DNA of 64,000 bases from Sphingomonas dokdonensis (GCF_002197685.1 NZ_NBBI01000004.1:248001-312000); one strand, 5' to 3'. Shown: positions 8,755-18,554, counted from the stretch's first letter. Notes: generated by a model not told the origin, from the letters alone. Translations and numbers: made by a program.

Positions 8755-9435
8755 TCAGAGGCGGGTGTAGCGAAAGTACCAGACCTCATGCCCGTCGCGC
8801 CGCGCCTTGGCCTCGTAGCGGGTCTCGGGCCAATCCGCCGGGCGCTGCAGAAAGTCGCGCGGCTCCTTGGCCTGCCACTCGAAATCCTGCCGCTGCGCCA
8901 TGACCATCATCGACCAGCGACAATAAGTGGGATCGTCCGTTCCCAGCCGGAATTCGGCACCGGGCTTCAGCTTGCTTGCGATCAGGTCCAGCGGGCCGTG
9001 GTTCATCATCCGCCGCTTCGCATGACGCGCCTTGGGCCAGGGGTCGGGATGCAGCAGATAGGCGGCGTCGAGCGACGCGTCGGGTAGCCGCTCCACCACG
9101 GCCAGCGCGTCACCCATGTAAAGCCGGACGTTGTCGAGCGCGCCATCACGGATATGGCCAAGCGCGCCAACCACACCGTTCAGAAACGGCTCGCAGCCGA
9201 TGAAGCCGGTCTCCGGCATCGCCGTCGCTTGCCCGGCCAGATGCTCACCCGCGCCGAAGCCGATTTCCAGCCGCAACGGCATGTCCCGTCCGAACAGGCG
9301 GGCAGCATCGACGGTGCCGTCTTCGGGCACTGCCACCTTGGGCAGCAGTTCATCGACAAGCGCAGCCTGTCCCTTGCGCAGCTTGTGGCCCTGGGCACGG
9401 CCATACAGCCGGCGGATCGTCGCTGGGTCGTTCAT
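8755..9435 (-). CDS. trmB: tRNA (guanine-N7-)-methyltransferase
   Basis: 226 aa class I SAM-dependent enzyme that forms m7G46 in tRNA. The SAM motif is LEIGFGAGEH and the family signature LLHPDPWPKARHAKRRM is intact, followed by FRLGTDDPTYC and the C-terminal ETRYEAKARRDGHEVWYF. I start at MNDPATIRR (9435); an upstream in-frame start would add 12 residues without similarity. Cytoplasmic. It is divergent from the PAP2 gene with a 65-bp gap. Confidence 0.95.
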   Translation of the reverse strand: MNDPATIRRLYGRAQGHKLRKGQAALVDELLPKVAVPEDGTVDAARLFGRDMPLRLEIGFGAGEHLAGQATAMPETGFIGCEPFLNGVVGALGHIRDGALDNVRLYMGDALAVVERLPDASLDAAYLLHPDPWPKARHAKRRMMNHGPLDLIASKLKPGAEFRLGTDDPTYCRWSMMVMAQRQDFEWQAKEPRDFLQRPADWPETRYEAKARRDGHEVWYFRYTRL

Positions 9436-9500
9436 CGCGAGGGGCGATAGCGATACTCTTGGTGGGAGCAAAGCTGCACCAGCATCGTTGGACGCTGCCT

Positions 9501-10151
9501 ATGGGCAAGAAGAAGCAAAAGGCGGCGCGGCTGGCCGAGGCCGAGCATGATCTCGTGGGATCCGTCGCCAAAAACGCCCATGAGACGCCAGTCGCGCTCG
9601 TCGGCGGAGCAAGCGAGATTGCCGACCAGCCGCCGCTGGTCGCCCTGTCGCTGGCGACGATCGCGGCCGGCGCGGTGCTCCGTCATCGCACGATCGCTCG
9701 CACAGGCGCACGCATGCTCGTCGCCCATGCGATCGCGACGGGCGCGAAATCGGTGTTCAAGCACATGGTCGATCGCGCGCGGCCAAGCCGGGCGTTGCAG
9801 GATGGCAAGGCCAGAGTCGGTTCGGGCCGTGGGTCCGAGGATACCGACTTCAATTCCTTCCCATCCGGCCACACCGCCGGCGCGGTCAGCGTGGCGCAGG
9901 CGGTGGCGCACACCGTACCCGCCCTCGCCCTTCCCGCCCGATCGGCCGCCTTTGCCATCGCCGCGGTCCAGCTACCACGCGGCGCGCATTATCCGAGCGA
10001 TGTGACTGTCGGCGCCATGCTCGGCTGGGCCGCCGACCGGATCGCCGGTGTGGTCGTCGATGCCGCCGAGCAGGCCGCTGATCGCGTCGTGGCGCTGGCG
10101 CGCGGAGCGCCGACGCCCTCAACGAAGCAGCCGGCACCTCACAAGAGCTGA
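9501..10151 (+). CDS. PAP2-family phosphatase
   Basis: 216 aa membrane-associated phosphatidic acid phosphatase-like protein. The three PAP2 motifs are present in order: KHMVDRARPSR (KxxxxxxRP), FPSGHTAG (PSGH, general-acid His), and LPRGAHYPSDV (SRxxxxHxxxD variant). Start at MGKKKQKAA (9501), which begins a basic cytoplasmic segment; an upstream in-frame start is possible. Likely substrates are lipid phosphates or undecaprenyl pyrophosphate, which the sequence alone cannot settle. The stop lies 8 bp from that of the convergent thioesterase gene. Confidence 0.85.
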   Translation: MGKKKQKAARLAEAEHDLVGSVAKNAHETPVALVGGASEIADQPPLVALSLATIAAGAVLRHRTIARTGARMLVAHAIATGAKSVFKHMVDRARPSRALQDGKARVGSGRGSEDTDFNSFPSGHTAGAVSVAQAVAHTVPALALPARSAAFAIAAVQLPRGAHYPSDVTVGAMLGWAADRIAGVVVDAAEQAADRVVALARGAPTPSTKQPAPHKS

Positions 10152-10158
10152 ACGGCGT

Positions 10159-10587
10159 TCAGCTCTGCGCGGCGTCGATCACCGCCGCGGTCATGCGCGA
10201 AAGGCAGACGAGCTTGCCGGCGTCGTCCTCGATGCGGATCGTCCAGACCTGCGTCGTGCGGCCAATCTGCTCTGCGGTGGCAGTGGCATGGACATGGCCG
10301 CTGCGCGCCGCGCGGACATGATTGGCGTTGATGTCGAGCCCCACCGTCACCTTGCCATCGGGCACCGCCATCGCGCCGGCAACCGACGCCACGGTTTCGG
10401 CCAGCACGACCGATGCGCCACCATGCAGGCGGCCGAAGGGCTGGTGCACCCGTTCGGTCACCGGCATGCGCGCGCGCAGCCAATCATCGCCGCAGCCGGT
10501 GAACTCGATGTCGAGCAAACCTTGCAGATTGCCGCGGCCCATGGCGGTGAGCTGATCCAGGTCGATCGGCCGCGTCCAGATCGCCAT
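10159..10587 (-). CDS. Hotdog-fold acyl-CoA thioesterase (PaaI/YdiI-like)
   Basis: 142 aa. The hotdog signature HGGASVVLAETVASVAG is present, with the acidic residue used for thioester hydrolysis in the helix after HGG, and the later strand pattern HVHATATAEQIGRTTQVWTIRI. Start MAIWTRPIDL at 10587 overlaps the proS stop (TGATG), so the gene is translationally coupled to proS. The family hydrolyses aromatic or 1,4-dihydroxynaphthoyl-type CoA esters; the substrate here is unknown. Confidence 0.85.
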   Translation of the reverse strand: MAIWTRPIDLDQLTAMGRGNLQGLLDIEFTGCGDDWLRARMPVTERVHQPFGRLHGGASVVLAETVASVAGAMAVPDGKVTVGLDINANHVRAARSGHVHATATAEQIGRTTQVWTIRIEDDAGKLVCLSRMTAAVIDAAQS

Positions 10588-12122
10588 CAATACGCCCTTC
10601 CGATCAACACGCGCTCGGCGGCGGGTGCGCCCGTGAAGATGCACGCGGCGCCCGGATGGCCCGTCTGCCCCATGGGTGCGTTGCGGATGGTGAGCTTCAG
10701 CGCCTTCAGTCGCTCCACCACCTTGTCCAGCGCCGCGCCGGTCGGGCGCGACCAGGCGACGTCGGCCCAGCCCGGCTTGGCGGCGCCGTCGGCGAACATC
10801 GCCTCGATCCCGGCCCAGTCATCGACCGGCGAGATGTTCGCGCGCAACCGCTCGTCGGCCTCGGCGTGCAGCGATTGCTGCACATCCTCCAGCATCGCGC
10901 CGACCTGCGCCACAAACGTGCCACGCGCGGCAATGGCGCTGTCGAGCTTGCCGTCCTCGCGGTAGAGCCGATCGCGGCGCACAACCGATACGTTGCCCCC
11001 AGCCATGTCGCGCGGGCCGACCTCGACAATGATCGGCGCGCCCTTCTTCACCCAGCCCCAGCGCTTGGTCGCCGCCTTTGCGGGTTTGAGGTCGAGCAGC
11101 GTCCGAACCGGCTCGCCAAGCGCGCTCTGCTTGGCAAGCTCGGCCTGCAGCGACTTGCAATAATCGACCAGCTCCGCGTCCTCCGGCTTGTCGCGGAGCA
11201 TGGGGACGATCACGACCTGCCACGGCGCGATCCGCGGCGGTACCCGCAGACCGTCGTCGTCACCGTGCACCATGATGACGCCGCCGATCATACGCGTCGA
11301 CACGCCCCAGCTGGTGGTGTTGGCATATTCCAGCTCGCCGCTCGCATTCTGGAAGCGGATGTTCTGCGCGTGCGCGAAATTGGTGCCGAGGAAGTGACTG
11401 GTGCCCGCCTGCAGCGCCTTGCCATCCTGCATCATCGCTTCGATCGAATACGTCGCGACGGCGCCGGGGAAACGCTCATTCTCCGGCTTCTCGCCGGCGA
11501 TCACCGGCAGCGCGAGGCAGTTTTCCGAGAACTCACGATATACCTCGAGCATCTTGAGCGTCTCCTCGCGCGCCTCGTCGGCGCTGGCGTGGGCCGTATG
11601 CCCCTCCTGCCACAGGAACTCGCTGGTGCGCAGGAACATGCGAGTGCGCATTTCCCAGCGCACGACATTCGCCCATTGATTGATCAGCACGGGCAAGTCG
11701 CGCCACGACTGGATCCATCGCGAAAAAGCGGTGCCGATCACCGTTTCGCTGGTCGGACGCACGACGAGCGGCTCCTCCAGCTTTGCCTCGGGATCAGGGG
11801 TCAGCCCGCCCTGGCCGTCGGCAACGAGGCGATGATGGGTGACGACCGCCATCTCCTTGGCGAAGCCTTCGACATGCTCCGCTTCCTTCTCAAAATAGGA
11901 AAGCGGGATGAACAGCGGAAAATAGCAATTTTCGTGGCCGGTCGCCTTGATGCGATCGTCGAGCAAACGTTGGATCCGTTCCCAGATGCCATAGCCCCAT
12001 GGCCGAATGACCATGCAGCCGCGAACGCCCGATTCCTCGGCCAGATCGGCTTCCGAAATGACAGCCTGATACCAGGCGGCGAAATCCGCCTCACGCGTGA
12101 CGGGAAGAGCATGCTTGATCAT
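10587..12122 (-). CDS. proS: Prolyl-tRNA synthetase, eukaryote/archaeal-like type
   Basis: 511 aa class II aminoacyl-tRNA synthetase. I use the start MIKHALPVTRE (12122); 33 upstream in-frame codons have no similarity. Motif 1 area CMVIRPWGYGIWERIQ, motif 2 MRTRMFLRTSEFLWQEGHTAH, then QAGTSHFLGTNFAHAQNI and the motif 3 region VHGDDDGLRVPPRIAPWQ. It lacks the large editing insertion of E. coli-type ProRS and ends in a C-terminal Tyr (IGRAY), both features of the short eukaryote-like form. The stop overlaps the thioesterase start. Confidence 0.95.
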   Translation of the reverse strand: MIKHALPVTREADFAAWYQAVISEADLAEESGVRGCMVIRPWGYGIWERIQRLLDDRIKATGHENCYFPLFIPLSYFEKEAEHVEGFAKEMAVVTHHRLVADGQGGLTPDPEAKLEEPLVVRPTSETVIGTAFSRWIQSWRDLPVLINQWANVVRWEMRTRMFLRTSEFLWQEGHTAHASADEAREETLKMLEVYREFSENCLALPVIAGEKPENERFPGAVATYSIEAMMQDGKALQAGTSHFLGTNFAHAQNIRFQNASGELEYANTTSWGVSTRMIGGVIMVHGDDDGLRVPPRIAPWQVVIVPMLRDKPEDAELVDYCKSLQAELAKQSALGEPVRTLLDLKPAKAATKRWGWVKKGAPIIVEVGPRDMAGGNVSVVRRDRLYREDGKLDSAIAARGTFVAQVGAMLEDVQQSLHAEADERLRANISPVDDWAGIEAMFADGAAKPGWADVAWSRPTGAALDKVVERLKALKLTIRNAPMGQTGHPGAACIFTGAPAAERVLIGRAY

Positions 12123-12254
12123 CAGCCGCGGATAGCGGCGGTTTGTGCCCGGTGCCAAGCGCCACGTGCACCGACCCGCTGCGCCGCTGGCATTGACATG
12201 AGCGGCGCGGGCATTCGGCATCGATTATCGTCGCCATCGTCCCGCCTCTGCCAT

Positions 12255-13172
12255 ATGCGACCGGGCATGGCCGCCCGCTCAGAATCTCTCTCGCATGCCA
12301 TCGGCCTGCGCCTCACGTCGGTGGCGCTGTTTGCGACCATGAACGCGGTCATCAAGGTGGCGGAGGCGCATGGCGCAGAACTGGGCGAAATCCTGTTCTG
12401 GCGACAATTCGGCGCCGCGCTGCTGGTGGGTGCGATCGTCGGCACCGGCCCCGGCTTCGCGTCGCTGAAAACGCAGCGGTTCGGCGCCCATGTGCTACGC
12501 TGCGTCGTGGGCCTGACCGCCATGTCGCTGACCTTCTGGACGCTGCTGTTGCTGCCGCTCGCCGAAGCGACCACGCTTGGCTTTTCGATGCCGATCTTCG
12601 CCACCGTGCTTGGCGCATTGGTGCTGCACGAGGCAACGGGGTGGCGGCGCTGGGCGGCCGTGCTGGCAGGCTTCATCGGCGTGCTGATCGTCACCCAGCC
12701 GGGCAACGGGCACATTCCCCCGCTGGGCATCGCAACCGGGCTCGGCGCAGCCTTTTGCACCGCCTGCATCTCGATCCTGTTGCGCACGATCGGCAAGACC
12801 GAGTCGGGGCTGACCACCGTATTCTGGTTTTCCAGCCTGTCGATCGTGCCGTTGTCGGTCGTCTACGCGTCGTCGGCAAAGGCGCACGCGCCGTTTGTCT
12901 GGGGGCTGTTGCTGGCGATCGGCCTGCTCGGCGGGGCCGCGCAGATCGCCATGACCCGATCGCTGCAACTCGGCGATGTCAGCCTGGTGGTGCCGATGGA
13001 TTACACCGCGCTGCTCTGGGCGACGTTGTTCGGCTGGTTCATCTTCGGCACCCTGCCGGTGGCCAGCACGTGGCTCGGCGCGCCGGTGATCATTGCATCC
13101 GGCCTCTATATCGTCTGGCGTGAGCACGTCCGGCGCCGGGAGGCGACCCGGCGAGCCATTCCGCAGGAGTGA
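12255..13172 (+). CDS. DMT-superfamily (EamA) transporter
   Basis: 305 aa integral membrane protein with about ten transmembrane helices in two EamA repeats (first about residues 10-140, second about 155-290, with QPGNG between). The family exports metabolites or amino acids; no substrate can be inferred. Start ATG 12255 (MRPGMAARSES), or the ATG four codons on at 12267; neither has a clear Shine-Dalgarno. The upstream continuation of this open frame is antisense to proS and is not coding. Divergent from proS. Confidence 0.85.
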   Translation: MRPGMAARSESLSHAIGLRLTSVALFATMNAVIKVAEAHGAELGEILFWRQFGAALLVGAIVGTGPGFASLKTQRFGAHVLRCVVGLTAMSLTFWTLLLLPLAEATTLGFSMPIFATVLGALVLHEATGWRRWAAVLAGFIGVLIVTQPGNGHIPPLGIATGLGAAFCTACISILLRTIGKTESGLTTVFWFSSLSIVPLSVVYASSAKAHAPFVWGLLLAIGLLGGAAQIAMTRSLQLGDVSLVVPMDYTALLWATLFGWFIFGTLPVASTWLGAPVIIASGLYIVWREHVRRREATRRAIPQE

Positions 13173-13212
13173 ACGCTTGCCGGACGGCCATGGATAAGAC
13201 ACCAAGGCTGCC

Positions 13213-14958
13213 ATGCGTTTTATAGCTCCGCTCGCCGTCATCGCCCTCGCCGCTCCCGCGAACGCCGCAACGCCCGCCGACACCGCGTTCAACGCGCTGT
13301 GGCAGACCGAATGGGCGTGGCGCCAGAGCGAGGGAATCGCCGAGTCCGGCCCCGGCGTCGTCGACGATCATCTGCCTGATGTGTCGGCTGACGCGCATGC
13401 CCGGCGCCTCGCGTACTGGAAAAACGTCCTCGCCAAGCTCGATGCGATCGACACCAAGCAGCTTTCGCCCGATACGCTGACCGACTGGCAGGTCTATCGC
13501 GCACAGATCGCGGCGCAGATCGACGAAGAGCAGTTCCGCGAATGGGAAAAGCCGCTCAACGGCGACAGCGCCTTCTGGAGCGATCTGCATTACGCCGCCC
13601 GTCGCGACTTCACCGGGGGCGAAGCGGATTACCGCCGCTATCTTAGCTGGCTGCGCGACGTGCCGCGGTATCTGGCACAGAATACCGACAACATGCGGCT
13701 TGGCCTGAAGCGCGGCTTTACGCCGCCGGCCATCACCATGCAGGGCCGCGACAAGGCCGTCGCCACCATCGCCGCGGCCACCGACCCCGCCACCACGGTC
13801 TATTATCAACCCTTCGCCAAGCTGCCGGCGTCGATCCCTGCCGGCAGGCAGCCCGCCCTTCAGGAAGAGGCGCGCGCCATCATCAGCGAGCAGATCATTC
13901 CGGCGCACCAGCGCCTGCTGACATTCCTGCGCACCGATTATTTCCCGGCCATGACCAACGAACTGGCCGCGGAGCGCTACGACAACGGTCCGGCGTATTA
14001 TCGCAGCCGAATCCGCGCCTTCACCACGCTGGACATGAGCCCCGACGCGATCCACGCGCTCGGGCTGGCCGAGATGGCAAAGATCCGCGCGGAAATGCAG
14101 CAGGTGATGAAGGACGCCAAGTTCAACGGCGACTTGCCGGCTTTCTTGACCTTTCTTCGCACCGACCCGCAATTCTATCCGAAGACCGCCGATCAGCTGA
14201 TGAAGGAAGCGGCCTGGCACGCGAAGCGCTTCGACGGCATGGCCAGCAAGTGGTTCGGCCGCCTGCCCCGCCAGCGCTTCGCCATCATCGAGGTGCCGCC
14301 CGATATCGCCCCGTTCTACACCGCCGGGCGTGGCGGGCCGGGCACGTATCTGGTCAATACCTACGATCTGCCGTCCCGGCCGTTGTTTCAGCTGCCGGCG
14401 CTGACCCTGCACGAAAGCGCGCCCGGTCACGCCTTCCAGATGCCGCTGTCGCTGGAGAACAAGACGCTGAAGCCGTTCCGCCGCAACAGCTACATTTCCG
14501 CCTTCGGCGAAGGCTGGGCGCTTTATACCGAGCGCCTCGGCGACGAGATGGGTTTCTATCGCACGCCATATGAACGGTTCGGCATGCTGTCCTATCAGGC
14601 ATGGCGCGCCGCGCGCCTGGTGGTGGACACGGGCATCCATGCCAAGGGCTGGAGCCGCGAGCAGGCACAACAATATATGCGCGAGAATACCGCGCTCAGC
14701 GAGCACGAGATCACGACGGAGATCGACCGCTACATCGGCTGGCCGGGCCAGGCGCTGAGTTATTATCTTGGGCAGCTTGCGATCCAGCGCGCGCGCGCAA
14801 AGGCGGAAAAGTCACTTGGCGACAAGTTCGACATACGCAATTTCCACGATACCGTGCTGAGCCTCGGCAGCGTCCCGCTCCCCGTGCTGGAAGCGCAAAT
14901 TGATCGCTTCATCGCAGAAGGCGGCAAGTCACCTTATCCCGACGACCCGAGCGGCTGA
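13213..14958 (+). CDS. DUF885-family exported metallopeptidase-like protein
   Basis: 581 aa. Signal peptide MRFIAPLAVIALAAPANA, then a DUF885 domain over nearly the whole length. The zinc-site motif LTLHESAPGHAFQ (HExxPGH) and the downstream EGWALYTERLGDEMG are both intact, so a zinc hydrolase acting in the periplasm is likely. The substrate is unknown; some members are annotated as dipeptidyl carboxypeptidase-like. It starts 40 bp after the DMT gene on the same strand. Confidence 0.87.
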   Translation: MRFIAPLAVIALAAPANAATPADTAFNALWQTEWAWRQSEGIAESGPGVVDDHLPDVSADAHARRLAYWKNVLAKLDAIDTKQLSPDTLTDWQVYRAQIAAQIDEEQFREWEKPLNGDSAFWSDLHYAARRDFTGGEADYRRYLSWLRDVPRYLAQNTDNMRLGLKRGFTPPAITMQGRDKAVATIAAATDPATTVYYQPFAKLPASIPAGRQPALQEEARAIISEQIIPAHQRLLTFLRTDYFPAMTNELAAERYDNGPAYYRSRIRAFTTLDMSPDAIHALGLAEMAKIRAEMQQVMKDAKFNGDLPAFLTFLRTDPQFYPKTADQLMKEAAWHAKRFDGMASKWFGRLPRQRFAIIEVPPDIAPFYTAGRGGPGTYLVNTYDLPSRPLFQLPALTLHESAPGHAFQMPLSLENKTLKPFRRNSYISAFGEGWALYTERLGDEMGFYRTPYERFGMLSYQAWRAARLVVDTGIHAKGWSREQAQQYMRENTALSEHEITTEIDRYIGWPGQALSYYLGQLAIQRARAKAEKSLGDKFDIRNFHDTVLSLGSVPLPVLEAQIDRFIAEGGKSPYPDDPSG

Positions 14959-15105
14959 CCGCGTTGCAGACGATATAGAACTGAACGAGCGCCCGCGCAC
15001 GAGGCGCAAGCCTCGGCGCTGGCGGCACACTTTTTTCCGCAGTGGCGGCGTTGGAGCAGCGCCGCGTAAACGAGTTCCTAAGACGCTCGGCCGCATGCGT
15101 CCTGA

Positions 15106-17667
15106 ATGATCGAGCTGCATGTTCCGCAGAATAAGACCAACGAAGCTGAGCGGTTGAGCGCCCTGGCGAACCTCGGCATCATGGATTCACCCGCCGAAAC
15201 CAACTTCGACGAGTTGACGCGGCTCGCCGCAGCCACGGCTGGCACCCGCAGCGCCGCCATTTCGCTCATCGATAATCGTCGGCAGTGGTTCAAGGCGCGC
15301 CACAATATTCCGTTTGCCGAGACGCCGCGCGATCAATCGTTCTGCGCGCACGCGCTTGAAAAGCAGCAGATGCTTGTTGTGCCGGACGCATCGCGCGATC
15401 CAAGGTTCATGGCCAATCCGCTCGTAACCGGGCCAGACGGAATCCGGTTCTACGCCGGTTTTCCGTTGGTTCTGGCGTCCGGTCATTGCATCGGCGCGCT
15501 GTGCGTCTTCGATCCGGCAACGCGCAGCGGCCTGACGCAACGCGAGATCGATCTGCTTGCCGATCTCGCAAAGATCGCCACCACGCTTATCGAGACGCGC
15601 CGCTATCGCCGCATGGGCGAGATCGCCAGCCGGGTTATCGACACGACCTCCGATGCGGTGATGTGCGTCAACAATGCGGGCGAGATCACCTTCTGGTCGC
15701 GTGCGGCCGAAAAGATGTTTGGCCGAAGCGCGGCGGAGGCGATCGGCCAGTCGCTCGATTTCATCCTGCCACGCAGCATGGCGGCCAAACATCATGCGGG
15801 ATTCCGCCGGGCCGTCGCCGGTGGCGAGACCAGCCTGGTCGGCGGGACGGTGGAACTGATGGCTGTTCGTGCAGACGACAGCGAATTTGCGATTGAGCTG
15901 TCGCTGTCGCGCTGGGGCGATAACGCCAGCAACAGTGGCTTCGCGGCGATCATCCGCGACGTCAGCGAGCGAAAGGTGCTGGAACGCGAGCGTCAGCATG
16001 CACGCGAGTTCCTCGACGTGGTGGTCAAGAACCTGCCGGCGATGCTCTTCGTGAAGGATACCGCGACGCGTGAATATCTGCTGGTGAACCGCGCGGGTGA
16101 GGAAATGATCGGGCGGTCGGCGGAGGATTTGCTCGGCCGGTCCGACCGCGATCTTTTTCCCCAAAGTGGCGCGACATACGAGCTGCGCGATACCGAAACA
16201 CTGAAGGCGAACGGGCCCACCACGTTCGAAAGCACCTTCACGCGGGACGACGGCACGACCGTGCAGCTGCGCACCAAGCGGATCGTCATCGATGGCCCGG
16301 AGCGGCCGCGGCAGTATATCCTCGGCCTTTCCGAAGACACGACCGAGGTTCGCAAAGCCGAGGCGGAGGTTCTGCGACTCGCGCATTTCGACGCCCTGAC
16401 CGGGTTGCTGAACCGCGCCAGCTTCGTCGAGCGCCTGCATCGGCTTGTCACCTCCGGTGCCCCGATCGCGTTGCTCAGCATCGACCTTGATCGTTTCAAG
16501 GCGGTCAACGATCAGTTTGGGCACCCGTTGGGCGACGAAGTGCTCGCGCAGGTGGGCGAACGCCTTCTGGCGCTAAAGGGCGCCGGCGATCTTGCCGCGC
16601 GCACCGGCGGAGACGAATTCGCGTTGATCGTCGTCGGGGAGGAAGCGAGAAGCCGGTCCGAGCAATTGGCCGCAGCGATCGTGAAAAAGCTGGCGGAACC
16701 CTATGTCACCTTTCGTGGCACCGCACACATGGGCGCCAGCGTCGGCATCGCCATGTCGCCCGACGATGCCACCAATACGCAGGAACTGCGCCAATGCGTC
16801 GATCTGGCCCTGTACCGCGCCAAGGGCGACGGCCGGGGGCGGGTGTGCAGCTACAATGCGCAGATGGACGCTGACGCGCGCGACCGTCGCTTGCTCGAAG
16901 GCGACTTGCGCCGAGCGATCGCGGCCGGCGATATCGCTCTTCAGTATCAACCGCTCTTTTCAGCACAGACCGGACAGGTCACCAGCGTTGAAGCACTGGC
17001 ACGCTGGCATCACCCGACGCGCGGACCCGTCCGGCCGGACGTCTTCATTTCGGTGGCCGAGGAAAGCGGCCTGATCGAGGAGCTGGGCGACCGGCTGCTG
17101 CGCCAGGCGTGCCGCGATGCGTGCTCCTGGCCGAACCACATCAAGGTCGCGGTCAACCTTTCGCCTTTGCAGTTTCAGACGGATGGCCTGTGCGAGCGGG
17201 TGTCGCGCGTGCTCGAGGCAACGGGGCTTCCCGCCGAGCGCCTGCAGCTCGAGGTGACCGAAGGGCTGGTGATCCGCGACGTTGAGCGCACGTTCGTGGA
17301 ACTGGAGCGGCTACGCGCGCTTGGCATCCAGATTCTCATGGACGATTTTGGCGTCGGCTATTCCTCGTTGAGCTATTTCGAGCGCTTCCGGTTCGACAAG
17401 GTGAAGATCGACAAATCATTCGTGGATCGCTTGGCCAGTTCGCAAGCCTCGAAAGCGGTGATCCGGGCAGTGGTCGGCCTGGGTCAGGAACTGGGCATGG
17501 CTATCGTTGCCGAGGGCGTGGAAACCGAAGATCAGATGCGCCTCCTGGTCGAGCTAGGATGCACGCACCTTCAAGGTTTCTTGTTCAGCGAACCCTTGAG
17601 CGCGGACCTGATCGGCACCTTCTCGGCAACGACGGGCGTGGTCACGCACCAAAAGGTTGCGCTTTGA
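15106..17667 (+). CDS. Cyclic-di-GMP signalling protein: GAF-PAS-PAS-GGDEF-EAL
   Basis: 853 aa cytoplasmic protein without signal peptide or transmembrane helix. Order: GAF (about 20-165), PAS (about 170-295), PAS/PAC (about 300-420), GGDEF (about 425-580), EAL (about 595-845). The cyclase site reads RTGGDEFAL with upstream DLDRFKAVNDQFGH intact; no RxxD inhibitory site is seen before it. The phosphodiesterase residues are also all present: EALARWHHP, VNLSP, LEVTEG, DDFGVGYSS, KIDKSF and EGVET. Either activity is therefore possible, gated by GAF/PAS sensing. It could affect exopolysaccharide or motility, but no direct link is visible. Confidence 0.93.
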   Translation: MIELHVPQNKTNEAERLSALANLGIMDSPAETNFDELTRLAAATAGTRSAAISLIDNRRQWFKARHNIPFAETPRDQSFCAHALEKQQMLVVPDASRDPRFMANPLVTGPDGIRFYAGFPLVLASGHCIGALCVFDPATRSGLTQREIDLLADLAKIATTLIETRRYRRMGEIASRVIDTTSDAVMCVNNAGEITFWSRAAEKMFGRSAAEAIGQSLDFILPRSMAAKHHAGFRRAVAGGETSLVGGTVELMAVRADDSEFAIELSLSRWGDNASNSGFAAIIRDVSERKVLERERQHAREFLDVVVKNLPAMLFVKDTATREYLLVNRAGEEMIGRSAEDLLGRSDRDLFPQSGATYELRDTETLKANGPTTFESTFTRDDGTTVQLRTKRIVIDGPERPRQYILGLSEDTTEVRKAEAEVLRLAHFDALTGLLNRASFVERLHRLVTSGAPIALLSIDLDRFKAVNDQFGHPLGDEVLAQVGERLLALKGAGDLAARTGGDEFALIVVGEEARSRSEQLAAAIVKKLAEPYVTFRGTAHMGASVGIAMSPDDATNTQELRQCVDLALYRAKGDGRGRVCSYNAQMDADARDRRLLEGDLRRAIAAGDIALQYQPLFSAQTGQVTSVEALARWHHPTRGPVRPDVFISVAEESGLIEELGDRLLRQACRDACSWPNHIKVAVNLSPLQFQTDGLCERVSRVLEATGLPAERLQLEVTEGLVIRDVERTFVELERLRALGIQILMDDFGVGYSSLSYFERFRFDKVKIDKSFVDRLASSQASKAVIRAVVGLGQELGMAIVAEGVETEDQMRLLVELGCTHLQGFLFSEPLSADLIGTFSATTGVVTHQKVAL

Positions 17668-17708
17668 CGTGACGTGACGGCGCGGCGCGGGTACCGGAAC
17701 ATCCCCGC

Positions 17709-18184
17709 ATGCGGCTCGCTTGCATAGGCTTCATCGCTGCTGAGCCGCATTTCTCGTTCGAGAACGCACCCAAGCTCGATGTGCTGATGATCCCCGGCGG
17801 CATGGGCGCACGTCAAGAGGTGAACACGATGCGCTGCTGGCTTTTCTGCGCACGCGCAGCGTCGAAGCTTGCTGGAGCACTACCGTATGCACGGGATCCG
17901 CATTGCTAGCCAAAGCGGGACTGCTCGATGATCGTCGCGCGACCAGCAACAAATTGGCCTTTGATTGGGCGACAAGCCAGTCACCGCGCGTGCAATGGCG
18001 ACGCGCAGCACGCTGTGTTCTCGACAGCCCGTTCATGACTTCGTCGGGCGTCTCTGCCCGGACGGAGATGGCCTCAAGATCGGTAGAACGCTTGTACGAT
18101 CGAGGGACCGCAGAACGTACCGCCAAAACCGCCGCATGTGTGCGGCACGACGATCCGAGCAGCGATCCCTTTGCGCTGCCATGA
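17709..18184 (+). pseudogene. Broken DJ-1/PfpI-family gene (5'-truncated, frameshifted)
   Basis: Two adjacent frames together read as one DJ-1/PfpI protein. Frame 1 (17709 to about 17827) gives APKLDVLMIPGGMGARQEVN. Frame 2 (about 17828-18184) continues DALLAFLRTRSVEA, the nucleophile motif VCTGSALLAKAGLLD, RRATSNKLAFDW, FMTSSGVSA and ends RHDDPSSDPFALP. The join needs one missing base in the aac/ac before gat at 17828. The N-terminal 50-60 residues expected before KLDVL (substrate pocket strand and Glu) are also absent. The following 290 bp up to the tRNA hold nothing recognisable. Confidence 0.8.
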
Positions 18185-18478
18185 AGAAGCACGCCGTCGC
18201 GTCGGCGCCGTCGCTCGCCTGCCCTAAACAGAGTTCTGCGCTGCGACGATCGGTTTCAGGTAAATGACGGCTCCGGCAACATCCATGATGACGCAGAAGC
18301 GGCGCATGATCCGCAGCGCTTGCCGCTAGTGGCTAGGATGCCGACCTTGGACGTGCCAACTCTGCCAAGCGGGGCATGGCGTTGGTTCCCGCACGTCGCA
18401 GTCGCCGGACCGAACCGGGCATGAAGTTTCTGAAGCGCAGCATATTGGTGGTAGCTAAGAAGCTAGACCACGGCGGAA

Positions 18479-18554
18479 TGGTGGAGCCGAGGGGGATCGA
18501 ACCCCTGACCTTCGCAATGCCATTGCGACGCTCTCCCAGCTGAGCTACGGCCCC
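18479..18554 (-). tRNA. tRNA-Ala (anticodon GGC)
   Basis: 76 nt with encoded CCA. Anticodon stem-loop TCGCA-ATGGCAT-TGCGA places GGC at 34-36. The acceptor stem GGGGCCG/CGGCTCC contains the G3-U70 pair that identifies alanine tRNA. TPsiC arm GGTTCGATCCC is standard. Confidence 0.97.

Noticed and set aside
10656..12254. Open frame of about 530 codons antisense to proS, continuous with the DMT transporter frame
   Set aside because: The translation is Arg/His/Gly-rich without any motif and is the complement of a clear ProRS; it reflects GC bias. Only the part from 12255 is a gene.
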